64,000 bases of DNA, from NCBI RefSeq assembly GCF_030272615.1, contig NC_081414.1, forward strand, positions 49,528,501 to 49,592,500, written 5' to 3'. Source of the stretch: Cryptomeria japonica (lineage: Eukaryota; Streptophyta; Pinopsida; Cupressales; Cupressaceae). Positions 33,001-45,179 of the stretch are shown here, one piece after another. How positions within the stretch are numbered: position 1 is the stretch's first letter; every line of letters starts with the position of its first letter. The position numbers were made by a program, and so were the translations under genes. The notes beneath the pieces are model-generated. The model made no database searches, was not told where the DNA came from, and was given only the letters and a program-made list of their open reading frames with translations.

Positions 33001-34249
33001 AGGTGCGGTCGGCTAGACTTGGAGCGATGGAAGACTCCTAATGAATGGCCGGTGGTTGGGATGGAGGATGAGTGTGCAGAGTTGCAGGGCATTTTGGCGA
33101 AAAGATACTGTAGCTCCCTTAAGGGTAGGGATGGGCTTGCTTGGTCTCCAAATCCTAAGGGCGTTTTTTCTGTGGCTAGTGGTTACCGGGAATTGTTGAG
33201 TCAAAGACTTGAGGGAGGAGAAGTGAACTGGTGGAAACAGGTGTGGAATAATGCTTCCTGGCTGAAGTGTAATTATTTTGCCTAGACTTTGGCTTGGAAT
33301 AGATGTCTAACTTGGGACAATATCCGCAAGCGGGGATTCTTGGGGCCTTTTATCTATATTTTATGTGGTAACAGAGAGGAAGACTCCTCACACCTGTTCT
33401 TCAGATGCCCCTTCTCTATGCTTATCTGGCACTATTGGTGGGGGGTGTGGAAGCATCCTTGTGTCCATGCGGACTCCCTGGTGGAGTTTTGGAGTAGTTT
33501 GGGCAGACCTCCTTTTCCGTCCTCCTTCCTCCAAACGATTTGGTATATTGGGCCCATCTTCATTCTGTGACAGATTTGGCTCGAAAGGAATAGGAGGATC
33601 TTTCGGGAGACCAAACTATTTATTCAACAAGTTTGGAATAGGATCATCGCTATGATTTGGGAGACAGTGGAAGCTAAATGTGAGGTGAAGTTCTCGTTGG
33701 GTAGAGATGAGGCAGATATAGTGAGTAGGCTTGGTTTGCAGGAGTTGTCTCTGGACTCTGTTTGTGTCAGGAAAGGTAGACGAGCTATGAAGAAGGTGCC
33801 AAGGGTTGGAAGGTGGATTCCCCCTCAGGATGAGTATATCAAGATCAACACAGATGGCTCATCTAGGGGCAATCCAGGCCCTGCTGGTATAGGGGGTGTT
33901 GGCATGAATAGTAGGGGGGGTTGTTTTTTTCTTTTCGGTGCATAAAGGGTGTCAATCTAATAATTTTATGGAGGGTCTTGTGATTCTTTATGCACTTGAG
34001 TAGGCTTTGGCGAGGGGTTTCAAGAAGGTGATATGTGAGGCGGATTCACAAATTGTTGTTAACATGTCAGATCAGAAGGTGAGTGGGATTCAGTGGCAGT
34101 TGGCAGGGATTGTTCAGCAGATTCTCCAAATTAGCTCTATTATGGAGCAGGTGTCCTTCATCCATATTCCTTGCGAATGGAATGGTGTGGCTGATTGTTT
34201 GGCCAAGTGGGCATCGGAACATGATAGTGAGTGGAAAGTGGAAGGCTAG
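30027..34249 (+). pseudogene. LINE ORF2: endonuclease, reverse transcriptase, zf-RVT, RNase H
   Basis: Endonuclease from 30027: SWNVRGLNSGPRQK, LFLQETK, NIYAPTDF; stops at 30369 and 30522 and a frame change near 30650. From about 30770 one frame runs to 33945: GDKNTAFFFNSVKERR, RT IALIPKC, SKLIADRLK, SGFVEGRQILDG, KAYDRVRW, GLRQGDPLS, and the catalytic FVDD at 32113-32124. Then MYLGIPI, the zf-RVT region (SHLFFRCPFS) and RNase H KINTDGSSRGNPGPAG; the RNase H end is in another frame to 34249. Stops: 31840, 32092, 32110 (directly before FVDD), 32461, 32740, 33283 (all TAG) and 33568 (TGA). It would carry out target-primed reverse transcription if intact. Confidence 0.85.
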
Positions 34250-36182
34250 GAGTATCTTTTTGTGGATTACTGTCAGGAATTATAGAAGATTCTCACTGAG
34301 GACATGGGTGGCCTGGAAGCTAGCTGATTTGTGGTTGGGTTGGTAGTTCTTCTTTGGGGCCTCGGGGCTCTGATTCTTTTTGTAATGCTTGATTCTGATT
34401 CTCAATAAAGTTTTTACCCTTTTAGTCAAAAAAAAAAAAAATCCTGACAAAAAGAGGTAGCAAGGACAAAAAAATCATTGTCGTCCTCCCTGCCATTCCA
34501 CCCCTTACTGCACCTTTGGCTTCCTTCCTTGCCGCTTCCTTTTCTGTCATCTGCCATTATCACCACCTGCACCATCCGCAGCCACCATCACACCCCCACC
34601 TAGAGCCTTCCTCTGCCTTAAGAGATACTTCAACGAATCCCAAGCAATAAGGGCCTCAGCACGTCTTTTGTCACGATTGAAGCTCGTCGGCCATCACATG
34701 AAGGGGACAAGCTCATGCGATTTCGCCATCACAGGGTCCTCAAAACCTTCGCTAACATCAAAGCCCACACCAAGAATTTCCCATTCAAATCAACTAACCA
34801 CTCATCATCAACAATCATCCTTACTACCTACAACACATTATCTGTAGTATCTCCCAGTTCCAATCCCCAAGCTACCACTATGATGACAATATCCATGTTC
34901 GAACTATACTTGTGCTTGGCATCTAGAAACACATCCTCCAGTAGCATCTCCATCAGCCTTATGAATTCATCATCCTTCAATTTGAACAACCACTTCATTC
35001 TCAGCGGCGTCACTAACCCAAAGAAAGTCGCTTGGGGTCAGTCAGTATACAGAGGGAAGTTTGTTTGACTCCACCAACCAAGATTGTTGCAACAAATGTT
35101 GAGAATGGCATGATCACTCCCAAACGGCCAAAATATAACCACTCCCACATGTCAAGTCACATAAATCAATCCCCCTCATTATTTCATAAATGTTGTTATC
35201 ATTAATCCACATGCCATCTCAAAAGTCATCAAAGGGAACGATACAGAGATCTTCGACTCGTACTTCCCCGATCACCTCAAAACCAACTGCCCATTTTGAC
35301 AGAGTGTCTGCTACATCATTCGCAGAGCGCCTTACATGTCCAACTCAGTATTGTCGTACTGATGCCAACTCACCTCTAATAGTTGATATCAAATTTTGTA
35401 AATGCCACGCCTATGTTGCACCCTCAATAATAGCATTCACAATGATTAACGAAACCCCTTCCAAGTGCAATTTGGAGAAACCTAGTTTCTTGCCAAAACG
35501 GATTGCATTTAGTGTCACCAACGCCTCCACTATATTATTCGTCCCATCATCAATTTGTTAAGCTCCAAAAGCCAAAACATTCTCTTGCCAATCTCGCGCC
35601 ACAAATCCTATACCTGAGGGTCCCGAGTTACCCTTTGATGCCCCATCAAAATATATTTTGATCCGGCATCGCTCCGACTTACACCAAACCTCCTTCTCTT
35701 GCCTAAAACTATTTGATTCACCCAGTGGAGCCATTCATGAGCCTAAGTTTAATACCCAGCCACATTTTTGAATGTATTCATCCTTAGCAGAAGTGACAAC
35801 ATTGGGACGCATCTTTTGTAATACTACCACCCCAGCAATTTCTCCGATTATATGGTTGATACAATGACAAAGCCTCTCTGATGATTCATGTTTATCGTGA
35901 AAGATTCTCTTATATCGCTCTTTCTAAATCTCCCAAACCACCAATGACGGGCAAGCATCCCACACAAAAGATAAGAGTGATCCTTTACACCCCCTTGGCT
36001 ATCTAATAAATAGTTGTTTCAATGTTTCTGGAAAGGGCCCTTGCCAAACCAATTTTTGACGGATCATCAACCAAAAATGGTAGGCTACCTCACAGTGCAG
36101 TAACAAGTGATCCTCATTCTCCTCATGTTTCCCACACATTACACGCCTCATAGGCCCCTGAAAGCCCAACTTTTTTCTCCTT

Positions 36183-36262
36183 TCACCTATTAAAATCCTT
36201 CTCATAATGGCCAACCAAGCAAAGGTAAAATCCTTCCCATAATGGCCAACCAAGCAAAGGTC
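36183..36262 (-). repeat. Tandem duplication of about 36 bp in the LINE zf-RVT region
   Basis: TAAAATCCTTCTCATAATGG and the following CCAACCAAGCAAAGG are repeated directly (36189-36224, 36225-36260) with one difference, duplicating the FAWLAIM coding phrase. Confidence 0.85.
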
Positions 36263-37857
36263 CCCGCTTTTGGAAGACATTCATCGCCCCAACAAAGACG
36301 AGATGGCCAACATTCTTCTCCATCCCTGCTATCCAAGATTTGATAACCAATCTTGACCGAGTACTCACCGCTAGCCGATCCACACCATACAACTCTATCT
36401 CTATTTGATGTTAATATAATTTTTCTACTATTGAAAATAGCCAACGTTTTGTTTCTTTGGACAGGAGTGAGGTTTTCCCCCTCCAAAGATTTCCATTTCC
36501 ATTCTTCTCCAAAAGCTCCCTGTCCAATTTCCACATAATCCCAGACTCTACTTCCCCATCTCTGACAAAATAATAGTTTCAAAACTAATAATTCACCTCT
36601 CTCCATCAAAGCCTCCTTTCCATCCCACGAGTAATCCCAAAACTTAGCCATGGACCCATCCCCTATACTCCAAGAATAAGATCTGTAATAATATTTCGAT
36701 AGGAAAAGATGAAATTCCAAATCGTAAAGCCCCTCGTCGAGTTTTGAATAGTGAATATGCGATGATCCTCATTAGTATCCAAATATTTCATTCTTAAATC
36801 TTGATCCATAGTTGATCCAGTTTTGAATACACACTCCACACAAGCTTTGCTCCCATTGCCTCATTCGTAATCTCTTAGGCTTGCACCACCCAACTTCTTC
36901 ACTCTACAAATTTTATCCCAAGCTAATAAAGGGATCTTGTCCTATTCTCTAACCCCATTCCAAAAAAAAATCCTCATCTTTTGGCTAATCACCTTGACCA
37001 CCTTTGAGGGAATCTTTAAACACGTCATTGAAAATATTGGAATAGGAGAAATAACAGATTTAAGCATTAATATCTTGCCAACTAAAGAAAGCGACATGTT
37101 ATTCCAACCATCCATTCTCCTAAGGCACACATCAACAAGTTGTTTCCAGAGGCTCGATTTGCAAGCTCCCCCGAACAAAGGGATACCCAAGTATTTCCCA
37201 GGTAAAGAACCCGTCTTCATTCCCAAAATCCTCCCAATTTCCCGCTGCTTTTGAAAAGTAGTGTTGAAGAAAAAAATCTCAGACTTCCTCCAATTAACAC
37301 ACTGTCCTGAAATCTTACTATACAAGTCAATTGTGGTCTTCAATATCCTAGTTTCGTTGAAGGACTATTCCCCCATCTGTAAAGTATCATCAGCAAATTG
37401 TAAATGAGAGATAGGGTCCAACCCTTTAGCCACCTTAACCCCTTGCCAAACGCTATCCCTTCTCTTTTTCGTGATCAATCTCCCTAACGCCTCAGCCATG
37501 ATGATAGAAAGAAAAGAGGAAAGTGGGTCTCCCTGTCAAATCCCTTTCCCTGATTCAAAGAAACCCTGAGGACTTCCATTGACCAAAACTAAGAATCTTG
37601 GGGAATTTATGCAACATTCCACCCAAGCAATCCATTTCCTGCAACAACCAAAAGAAGAAAGCACCTTCAAAAGAAAATTGTGATTTACCTCATCATAAGC
37701 TTTCCTGATATCCAATTTGACCAACATCTGATCAGTTCGAGCATAGTGAATCGAATGAGTTGTCTCATAACTTACAATGATCCCTTCCACAATAGATCTT
37801 TGCGGAGAGAAATCACTTTGCTCCTCAAAAATGATCGAGGTCAACACATTTTTTAAG

Positions 37858-38135
37858 TCTGATTGTCAATCGAGAGTCTAGAGTTTTCATAGGTTCTAAG
37901 TGCTTTAAGTCTAAGTCAATAGCATTTGCCATAGAGAGTATGGTCTATCTCTTCCATAAGAGATATCAGAAATCAAGTTGGCATGTTCTTATGTATCTTT
38001 GATCATATGCTTATGTAACATTGATTTTGGGGAATACTAGTAAGAAGTCATAGCCATTCGATCGACAGCCTCTGCCATTGTTTCGTCTTCGTCGTTGTTT
38101 CGTTTGTATCCACTAGCTGTGTTGGTATCAGAGTA
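37858..38135 (+). mobile_element. LTR end plus primer site inserted in the minus-strand LINE reverse transcriptase
   Basis: The LINE frame breaks after the YKIIAKV codons (near 38140) and resumes at about 37855 (LKNVLTSII in expected sequence). The intervening 280 bp is unrelated, and near its right end has CTGTGTTGGTATCAGAG, a standard plant LTR terminus followed by the tRNA-Met primer site (38122-38133). It looks like one LTR with a few bases of internal sequence, perhaps a truncated or TRIM-like element. No clear target duplication. Confidence 0.6.
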
Positions 38136-40764
38136 GCTATATTCACCTTTGCAATGATCTTATACATCATATTGCACAATGAGATAGGTCTAAAGTCCTC
38201 ATAAGTACAGACCTCCTTTTTTGGAATAAAAGCAATGAAAGTATTGTTCATGTCCTTCAGCATGAAATTGCTCCTACGAAATTCCTCAACAACTTCCCAA
38301 ATCTCATTAGCAAAATATCCCAAAGCTTTTGAAAAAAGATAACAGGAAAGTCATCCGGACCAGGAGCTTTCTCTCCTCCCATTGAAAAATGAGCATTTCT
38401 AACTAGTTCCATCAACATCTTGTTCTACAATTCTAACATTCGGAATGACTCCCAAAACTTCATCTTCCATACTATCATCCTGCATCGATTCCTTGAATAG
38501 ACTGGAAAAATATTGCACCGCTTCACCATTGATGTCACTAGGATCATCCAACACCTGACCTTCCTGATTAGTGATAAAGAAAATTTTGTTATGTGATCTT
38601 TGAACCTTGACTGAATTATGAAAAAAAATTGTATTACGGTCCCCTTCTTTGAGCCAAGTTTCTCTCGATTTCTATCTCCAATAAGTCTCTTCCCTTGCCA
38701 AAACCTCAGTGTATACTTTTTTAAGCAAGTGTTCCCTATCAAAGTCACACTCTTTCATCCCAACCTCAATTAATCTTTCATGAAGGGATTCCAATTCCAA
38801 TTCCAATCTATGTTTCTCCAAGAAGATGTTCTTAAAGGTCTTTGGATTCCATTTTTTGACACATTCCTTAATGAATTGGAGTTTATTAAAGAAAACAAAC
38901 GCTTTCTTCCCAAGCCAAGAGGGAGCCTGTCTCCACCAACCCTCAACCAGTTCCTTAAAACCATTAGAACGCAACCACATTTTTTCAAACTTGAAGGGAC
39001 ATCGAACTAGAGCAATATCTTCTTGCATAATCAAACTAATCAGATAGTGGTCTAATCCTAAAATAGGCAAAATCTCAGCCTCAAGGACCCAATTACACAT
39101 AGACCAATCCCCAGCCAAGAAGAACCTATCAAGCTTCTCAATGATATTCAAGAAGCAACTCTGTCTATTAGTCCATGTAAAGTCACCTTTTCTGAAACCA
39201 ATTTACATGAGCCCATTATTAACCACAAAATCATTAAAATCGCGTTGAGACTATCTAGCCCACCCAAGGCGACCTCTTTTGTTCGATAAGCAAAGGATGA
39301 CATTAAACTCTCCACCAACCAGAAATACACTATCATTGCCAACTTCCAACCTGACAGATAAATTCTACCATAAAACCTTTTTCCCCTGTGTGTTGATCAA
39401 GCCATAAACATTCCAAAGGAAAAAAGAACAATTTAGGGGTTTAGAGAAAACCTTTGCACAAACCCAATTTGGATCTTGATGAACGATATCCACTGCCATA
39501 GTAGTCTCATTCCAAAGTATCCCAAGACCACCTGATGCACCAACTACTTCCACCAAATGCCCTTTCCATCTTGAGAAGTATCTTAAGAACCTATCAAATT
39601 CTTCCACATTCAATTTTGTTTCTTGCATCATAAAAATACCAGGCCTCGCTTGATGAAGAGGAATTTGTCAAGGGCATTGCAACCCCTAACATTCCACGAA
39701 AGGAACTTCATAGCTCCCGAGAAAAGGCATAGCCTATTCCCAATCTCAATTTGCTTTGGCCCTTAACACTCCCTGTCATTTCCAATTTGACCATGGCTGA
39801 AGGCCTTTTTTTTTCCTTTCTCCATTCTTCACCCTGGCCATTGATGAAGAAGTTTGTCCCAAGCTCCTTTTGTCCATGATACCAATTACAGCATTTAATC
39901 CAAAAGGATCATCCTCTACCTTCTCCACTTATGCGTAACCATCTTCAAAGTCGTCAAAATTGTCTCCACTACCAACCTCTGCTTCTAATGAGCTCTCTAA
40001 ATTTTGCACACATTATTTTCAATTATTTTTTCTTTGAATTCTAAATTCATTAAATGCAAATGCACATCTAGACTCGGCTCTTTTATTTAAATTTATTAAT
40101 TTTTTTAATCACAATAAAACTAATCTCCCCTGCATTCTTAGTACACTTGCTTTTTAATCAATTTAGCATTCTTTTCAATTAAGTTTACTTTCAATTCCAA
40201 ACTTATCGAAGTGAAATGCACATCTACGCTAAGCTCTATCCAAATTAATTGGAATCATTAACTGCTTAGTCTAGATACTTTTTAATAAAAGGTGTTTTTT
40301 AATCTACACAACCCCCTAATAATTGATGGGGTGTCTTCCTACCGATTGAGCTTTCACTTGAATTGATTTCGAATATTTCCTTTCACAGAGCTCCGGTGAA
40401 ATTATTTGAGACCCAATATACAGATGCCAGCAATATACAACTAGTATTAATTTCTGCAAGGTTGAACTTTTTATATACATCCTTAATATATATGATGTTA
40501 GGTGCCTTCAGATTTGTTCCTTCAACAAGTCTTCAGGAAATAGGAATTTGTGCTTTCAACAAGTCTTCAGAAAATGCTCGAGGCCCAAATGACAGATGTT
40601 AACAATGGCTACTTATTTGCATAATTACTCCTTCAATTGCAAATGGTGGTAACCCTGTCGATTTTATAAGCATTGTTATTGTATATTTATCAGTGCTACG
40701 ATCTTGTTTGTACTATGCATGTGATCGTTTGACAGAAAATTAGAGGACATTCGGCTGATTACAG

Positions 40765-40899
40765 AGGTCAGTGATATCTTCAACGAGGGTGATATTGGCA
40801 AATTACGAAGGCCAATATTCTTATCTAGACAGAAAATTGATGCGCAGAATTTTCAAGGGATGGTTAAGACAACGTTGGATAGACAAGTATCGACGTTAA
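40765..40899 (+). other. Possible 3'-terminal exon, unidentified
   Basis: After the acceptor-like CTGATTACAG a reading stays open for 44 codons to TAA 40897-40899, with VILANYEGQYSYLDRKLM and GWLRQRWIDKYRR, residue use that looks like protein. No upstream exon was found and no family recognised, so it may be chance. Confidence 0.2.
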
Positions 40900-43773
40900 C
40901 ATAATGGAAGACGGAAACTATGAAACCACACTAGTTGTTACTGGTCCACAGCACGGTCTTCAAGGAAACATTGACAATTGGAAATGAAAGTTTTATTTAT
41001 TATATAACAGTTCCAAAAATAAAAGCATTAAATTTGACATGTGAAAACTAAAACAAAATATTTAATTTATTTTCTCTTCTCAACGACCATTCAGTTTGAG
41101 TTTAATAAATTCTCTCTATATCCATCATACTAACAATTAACTTTGTAATTATGTCTATTATAATAATAATAATATAAAAAATGTGATAATAATATAATAA
41201 TAATTAGTCTTAATAGATTTTTTCATTTTGATGAAGAGTTTAATAATAATTTAATATTGATTACCATATTGTAATATACTAATAATTTAATATTAATTAC
41301 AAAATATTAAAATAATTATTTTTTTAAGCGAAATAATGAACAAATATATCTTTCGACGTAAGTTAAGTATATTTCTCTAAAAATAGATATGGTAGTTGCA
41401 TCACAGTTCAAAAATTGTGATTGGCTTTAAATGACTGCTCTGTCCAATAAATCAATGTTGAAGTTCGAATTAAGATAACCTTGCGCAATAAAGTGCTTCG
41501 TTGATCCACTCACCAATATAACTCATTCTCCTATTGGAGACTACTGCGTATGTTATAAATACGAACGACATTTACAGAGAATAAATCTCCCTGAACAAGG
41601 TAGCTATGATGCTCTACCCACTTCCTGCGGGGTAGACGATTACAAGGATTGCAAGAAGCAAAACGGAAATTGAGAAGCACGGGCCACCTTCACATCTATG
41701 CCTCATCCAACAAAAAGCAAAGGAGAACCGCTCTCAAGGCCAAAGGATAATAATACTGTAAGAACACCTGCAATATTTGGTAAATTTGTACAGCCCTAAA
41801 ATGGATGTATTTAACAGTTAAATGCTCCCCCGTCAGAAGGGTCAAAAAACCATGGTTAATCAGTACAGAGAACCTGTTAATAAAGGCCTGAACAAGCAAC
41901 CAAGGTCCAGTAACAGATATTGCACTTCTGAAGAATCTTTGTATGCCAATTTGTACTTAGAGTTTTCCACAAAGATCAAATTAATACATAAACAGACCAA
42001 CAAAATTCAGTAGAAGAGAGATCTCAAACTCTGCAGATCCATTATGAGTCTAATTAGTTTTTAAAAAGATTGGGAACCTCACTTGTAAGTTAATATCTGT
42101 AATAATTTTCAATTACAACAGGTACAGTATCTTAAATTCATGGTAAAAAAAATCAAGAATCCTATATAAGACAATTGCTTTATGAGCAGCATCCATAGTG
42201 TTTAAAGACCAACCTGCCTGATTGAAATAAAGGGCATGCATTATTCCACAACTTGAAATATAATAGAAACCATTAAAGATTCATAGAACTGATATGCACA
42301 TATGCACCAAAATAGAGCATTAAACACCTACCAACACAAGAAGAAATTGTATCCAAAATTACTATGTCATCTCAATCACAAGCTCTGGATAGAAGCGGAT
42401 GCTTTAGTCACCCACCACCACAAAAGAGCTCATCAATAAACAAGTTTGTTACAGCCATGTGCAAGTAACCTGGACAAGATTTGCATTAACCAGTTGAAAT
42501 CTCTTAACCATAAAAAACAATTACCCAAACCATGTTCTCCATAACAAAAGATACAGGAGTACGTGCAACTAAGTTGCATGCCAGATGCCTTTCAGTAAAC
42601 AGCCAAAGTCCTTCACAATAAAATAGAGTGCACAGAATTTATTCTTTTGACTTCAGCTTTATACATCACAATATTCCATACTGTTTAAACATCGACTTAC
42701 AGATCAGATGACACTTGAAGTAATATGGAATTTTCCAGCATTATGAGTTTCATTAAACAACGGTACAGGTCATCTGGGGAATACATAATTACAAACGTGA
42801 CTTTTCACATTTCTTCCCTGTTCGAAACAAGGAGAAAACCTATGATTTGTAAGAGCCGGAGATAATCACCAACAAGAACCAAGCTGTACATATTCTGAAT
42901 GACAATTTCATGCTGAGAAGCAGAAACTTCCTCCAAGACAAATCCTTTGAAGAACATTCAATAAGGCATGCAAAAGCTCAAAATGAATGCAGATGTCTAA
43001 CATTACATTTAGAACTCCTCATTTGGGGGAAAAAATGCAACCTATCAGCTAATTCTATATGCATTCCAGTATTAGAGATGCAAAAGGGAATGCACATTTT
43101 ATATAAATGTGGTTCCATACATTGATGGACGTCAGAATTTCCATCATATTGTTTTACAATAAATAAGACCAAAACTTGGGTACAAGTTTGCATGATTCGG
43201 TTTATTACATAATTTCAAGGCAATAATAAAATATTTTATCCTCACATATACAGTAGGTAGAAGTGTAAAAGCTTCTAAATAAGTTACAATATCTTGACAT
43301 AAGAGTACTAAATTGTTGACCATTTTCTTGTAGGAAAGACGCCCACATCTTGTTACATGCTATAGTTATTTCTGCACAGAAAACAGAAGGCGGCAGTACA
43401 GGATTTCTCTAGGATGTACTTGTGAAGTACAGACATGGACAGACATCTCACCTTTGACAATTTACAAACTCTACCCTTACATTTGAGCCTACAGCTTGCT
43501 GCAGCAACAATACCCTTACATTTTATGTGACTTAATGGATTTTTATAGAAATCCAACAAAGGTACAACAATTCTGGCTGCATTTTTGTACAGTTGAAAAT
43601 GCAGATTTCTACAAGTATAACAGAAAAAATACTTGAGTGCATGATAACCCAACATACAAATCAGAAATACAGGCAGAATATTCAAGATATCCACAAAACC
43701 TGCCTGTAATTCGTTAAATTTTGATTAGCCCACTCCAACTCAATGCTTCATGAAGACAAAACACTCCCAAGCA

Positions 43774-43955
43774 TCACCAACGGCTTCCATTTGCCTAGAA
43801 AGCAAAACTAATGTGTACAGGAATGGTGAAGATTGATCTAAATTACACAAATATATATTCCATTATCATCAACCTATCCAACAAAAATAATCCACGGATT
43901 TACATGCGGTAGGTTGCCTTGTCCATCACAATACCCAGCTTGGGTTACTGGAAGA
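43774..43955 (-). other. Possible last two exons of a minus-strand gene, unidentified
   Basis: Exon 43955-43904 follows TGTTTGCAG and reads LPVTQAGYCDGQGNLPH in its only open frame, with donor GTAAAT. After a 109-bp intron ending TGCTTTCTAG, exon 43794-43774 continues in phase ANGSRW and stops. Both splice sites and phase agree, which is why I list it. The protein family is unknown to me and no upstream exon is secure. Confidence 0.3.
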
Positions 43956-45179
43956 CTGCAAACACCCAAATGCTTGAATGTTTAGGGTAACTTTTGAGTT
44001 ATTGAACACAAAAATGATTGCAAACATAAGCTAATCACCTTTAGTCAGTTAAAGTATAAAGACAGAAGAAAAAATCAAGAATTCAGAACTGGAAATTGTG
44101 TTCCTATTGTCTAATTTGAAGCTTCCTTTCTAACAATAATTACACCCATTAATCATTCTCAAATCACTCAAAACAATGATGAAGTAAATACTACAAAGTA
44201 AAAGCCATCTTCCAGAGGAGATGCTTAGTAATAAAGAGTAAGCATCCAAAGGCATTTTCAGTCAGTCAATAAGAAATACGAGTTCTTATTTTAAGAAAAT
44301 TGCATCAAGCAATCCACTTGCAGCTGTAGATTAACAATATACTAAACAAACTGTCAGATAGGTAGAATAACCGCCACATACATTATTATGACCAGAAATT
44401 ATGGAACGGCAAAGACTTCTGCATTAACAGTATAATCCTACCTCTTCAAGAGTTGGCTTCACCCTAAAATCATGAAGAGCCCAAAATTGTAGCATAAATA
44501 ATAATAGCATAGTTAAAGTTTTTGGTGATATTTATCTCTGAATTTTATTCCAAAGAAACTGGGCAAATTCTAGAAGAATGTAGAAGCAAAACTTTACACT
44601 TGAAGACGTAAAAAAATTAAGACAAAATCTACATTTGTAGAAATATTCAGTTTTCACAGGTGACCATAACAAAATATGTCTGGAAACAACTTTGTACTGA
44701 ATTTTATTTCATTCTTTCAAGTTTCTGTTAAGACTCCTCTTCAGAAAATCAATAGATCAAAGAAAATGGTTTTTAAATTGCTTTTATTATCCTACATACA
44801 TTATGTAAGAAGTATACATAAGCTTACTGCAGAAAGTCAGCCACATAATACTTAGCTCCTCAGCTACATAAATAGCACCACTGGAAAATCTGATAAGATT
44901 CTAGAAATTTTGCAAGAAACTAGTAGAGCGGGGAGAAAACTAGAGGGTATAGCTGCTAACTTCAAGTAACATTGTGGCATGCACCTATAACTCCAAGAAT
45001 TTAGAGCAAAACTTCTCCAAGAAATTTGCTATTGAGAAACAGCAGTATTTGTGTTAGACTATCCTCTGTTATTAAAGGATCTGCATTATAAAATGCATTG
45101 CTACAAAAAAATGAATCTAAACTGAGGAAAAAATTTCAAAGCATTGTTTTAAACAAACAGCAATTAGCTTAGAGAATTG

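Larger units (their letters stand above)
28223..34440 (+). mobile_element. L1-type LINE (plus strand), near full length, decayed
   Basis: Contains a GC-rich 5' region, ORF1 with DUF4283 and zinc knuckle, ORF2 with endonuclease, RT, zf-RVT and RNase H, an AATAAAG signal near 34405 and a poly(A) run at 34428-34440. A degenerate target repeat (TCCTAACAAAGG near 28207 and TCCTGACAAAAA near 34441) flanks it. Outside it on both sides is sequence of the opposite-strand LINE. ORFs carry about a dozen stops, mostly TAG. The 5' end is placed at the composition change and is approximate. Confidence 0.8.
34460..39711 (-). pseudogene. LINE ORF2 (minus strand), decayed
   Basis: Start MKFLSWNVRGCNALDK at 39711, a frame change, then endonuclease ETKLNVEEFDRF and GASGGLGILWNE. 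Further on: RT NTFIAFIPKK and EDFRPISLCNMMYKII (38280-38150), a 280-bp interruption, then EEQSDFSPQRSIVEG, KLDIRKAYDEVN, QGDPLS after a TGA where Arg fits, and the catalytic FADD near 37398. Next come KYLGIPLFGG, the zf-RVT part HEENEDHLLLHCE (about 36100) and an RNase H reading in broken frames at 35720-35200. A C-terminal extension (WVSDAAE, LFKLKDDEFIRLMEMLLED) runs to about 34830 and fades by 34460. Many indels make it older than the plus-strand LINE. Confidence 0.75.
34441..40010 (-). mobile_element. Older L1-type LINE (minus strand); its 3' end continues left of the other LINE at about 28000-28222
   Basis: Read on the minus strand: the ORF1 tail (about 40010-39712), then ORF2 from ATG 39711 through endonuclease, RT, zf-RVT and RNase H, and a C-terminal stretch to about 34460. 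Minus-strand sequence at 28207 downward joins naturally to 34455 if the plus-strand LINE is removed, so that LINE probably landed in this one. It contains an LTR piece at 37858-38135 and a local tandem duplication at 36183-36262. The ORF1 body is not recognised, so the 5' limit is open. Confidence 0.75.
40011..45170. other. Low-copy-looking DNA without a confident gene
   Basis: AT-rich, with few repeat hallmarks. 40030-40250 has two diverged copies of a CAAATGCACATCTAGACT-type phrase. 40500-40580 repeats TTCAACAAGTCTTCAG. 41150-41300 is (TAA)-rich. Two weak exon-like signals are listed separately. From 41400 to 43770 and 44000 to 45170 I see only short unmatched readings, consistent with introns, UTR or intergenic DNA. 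Confidence 0.5.

Noticed and set aside
43353-43694. Minus-strand reading of 113 codons
   Set aside because: Composition and lack of any motif suggest 3' UTR or intergenic sequence; it lies beyond the stop of the exon candidate at 43774.
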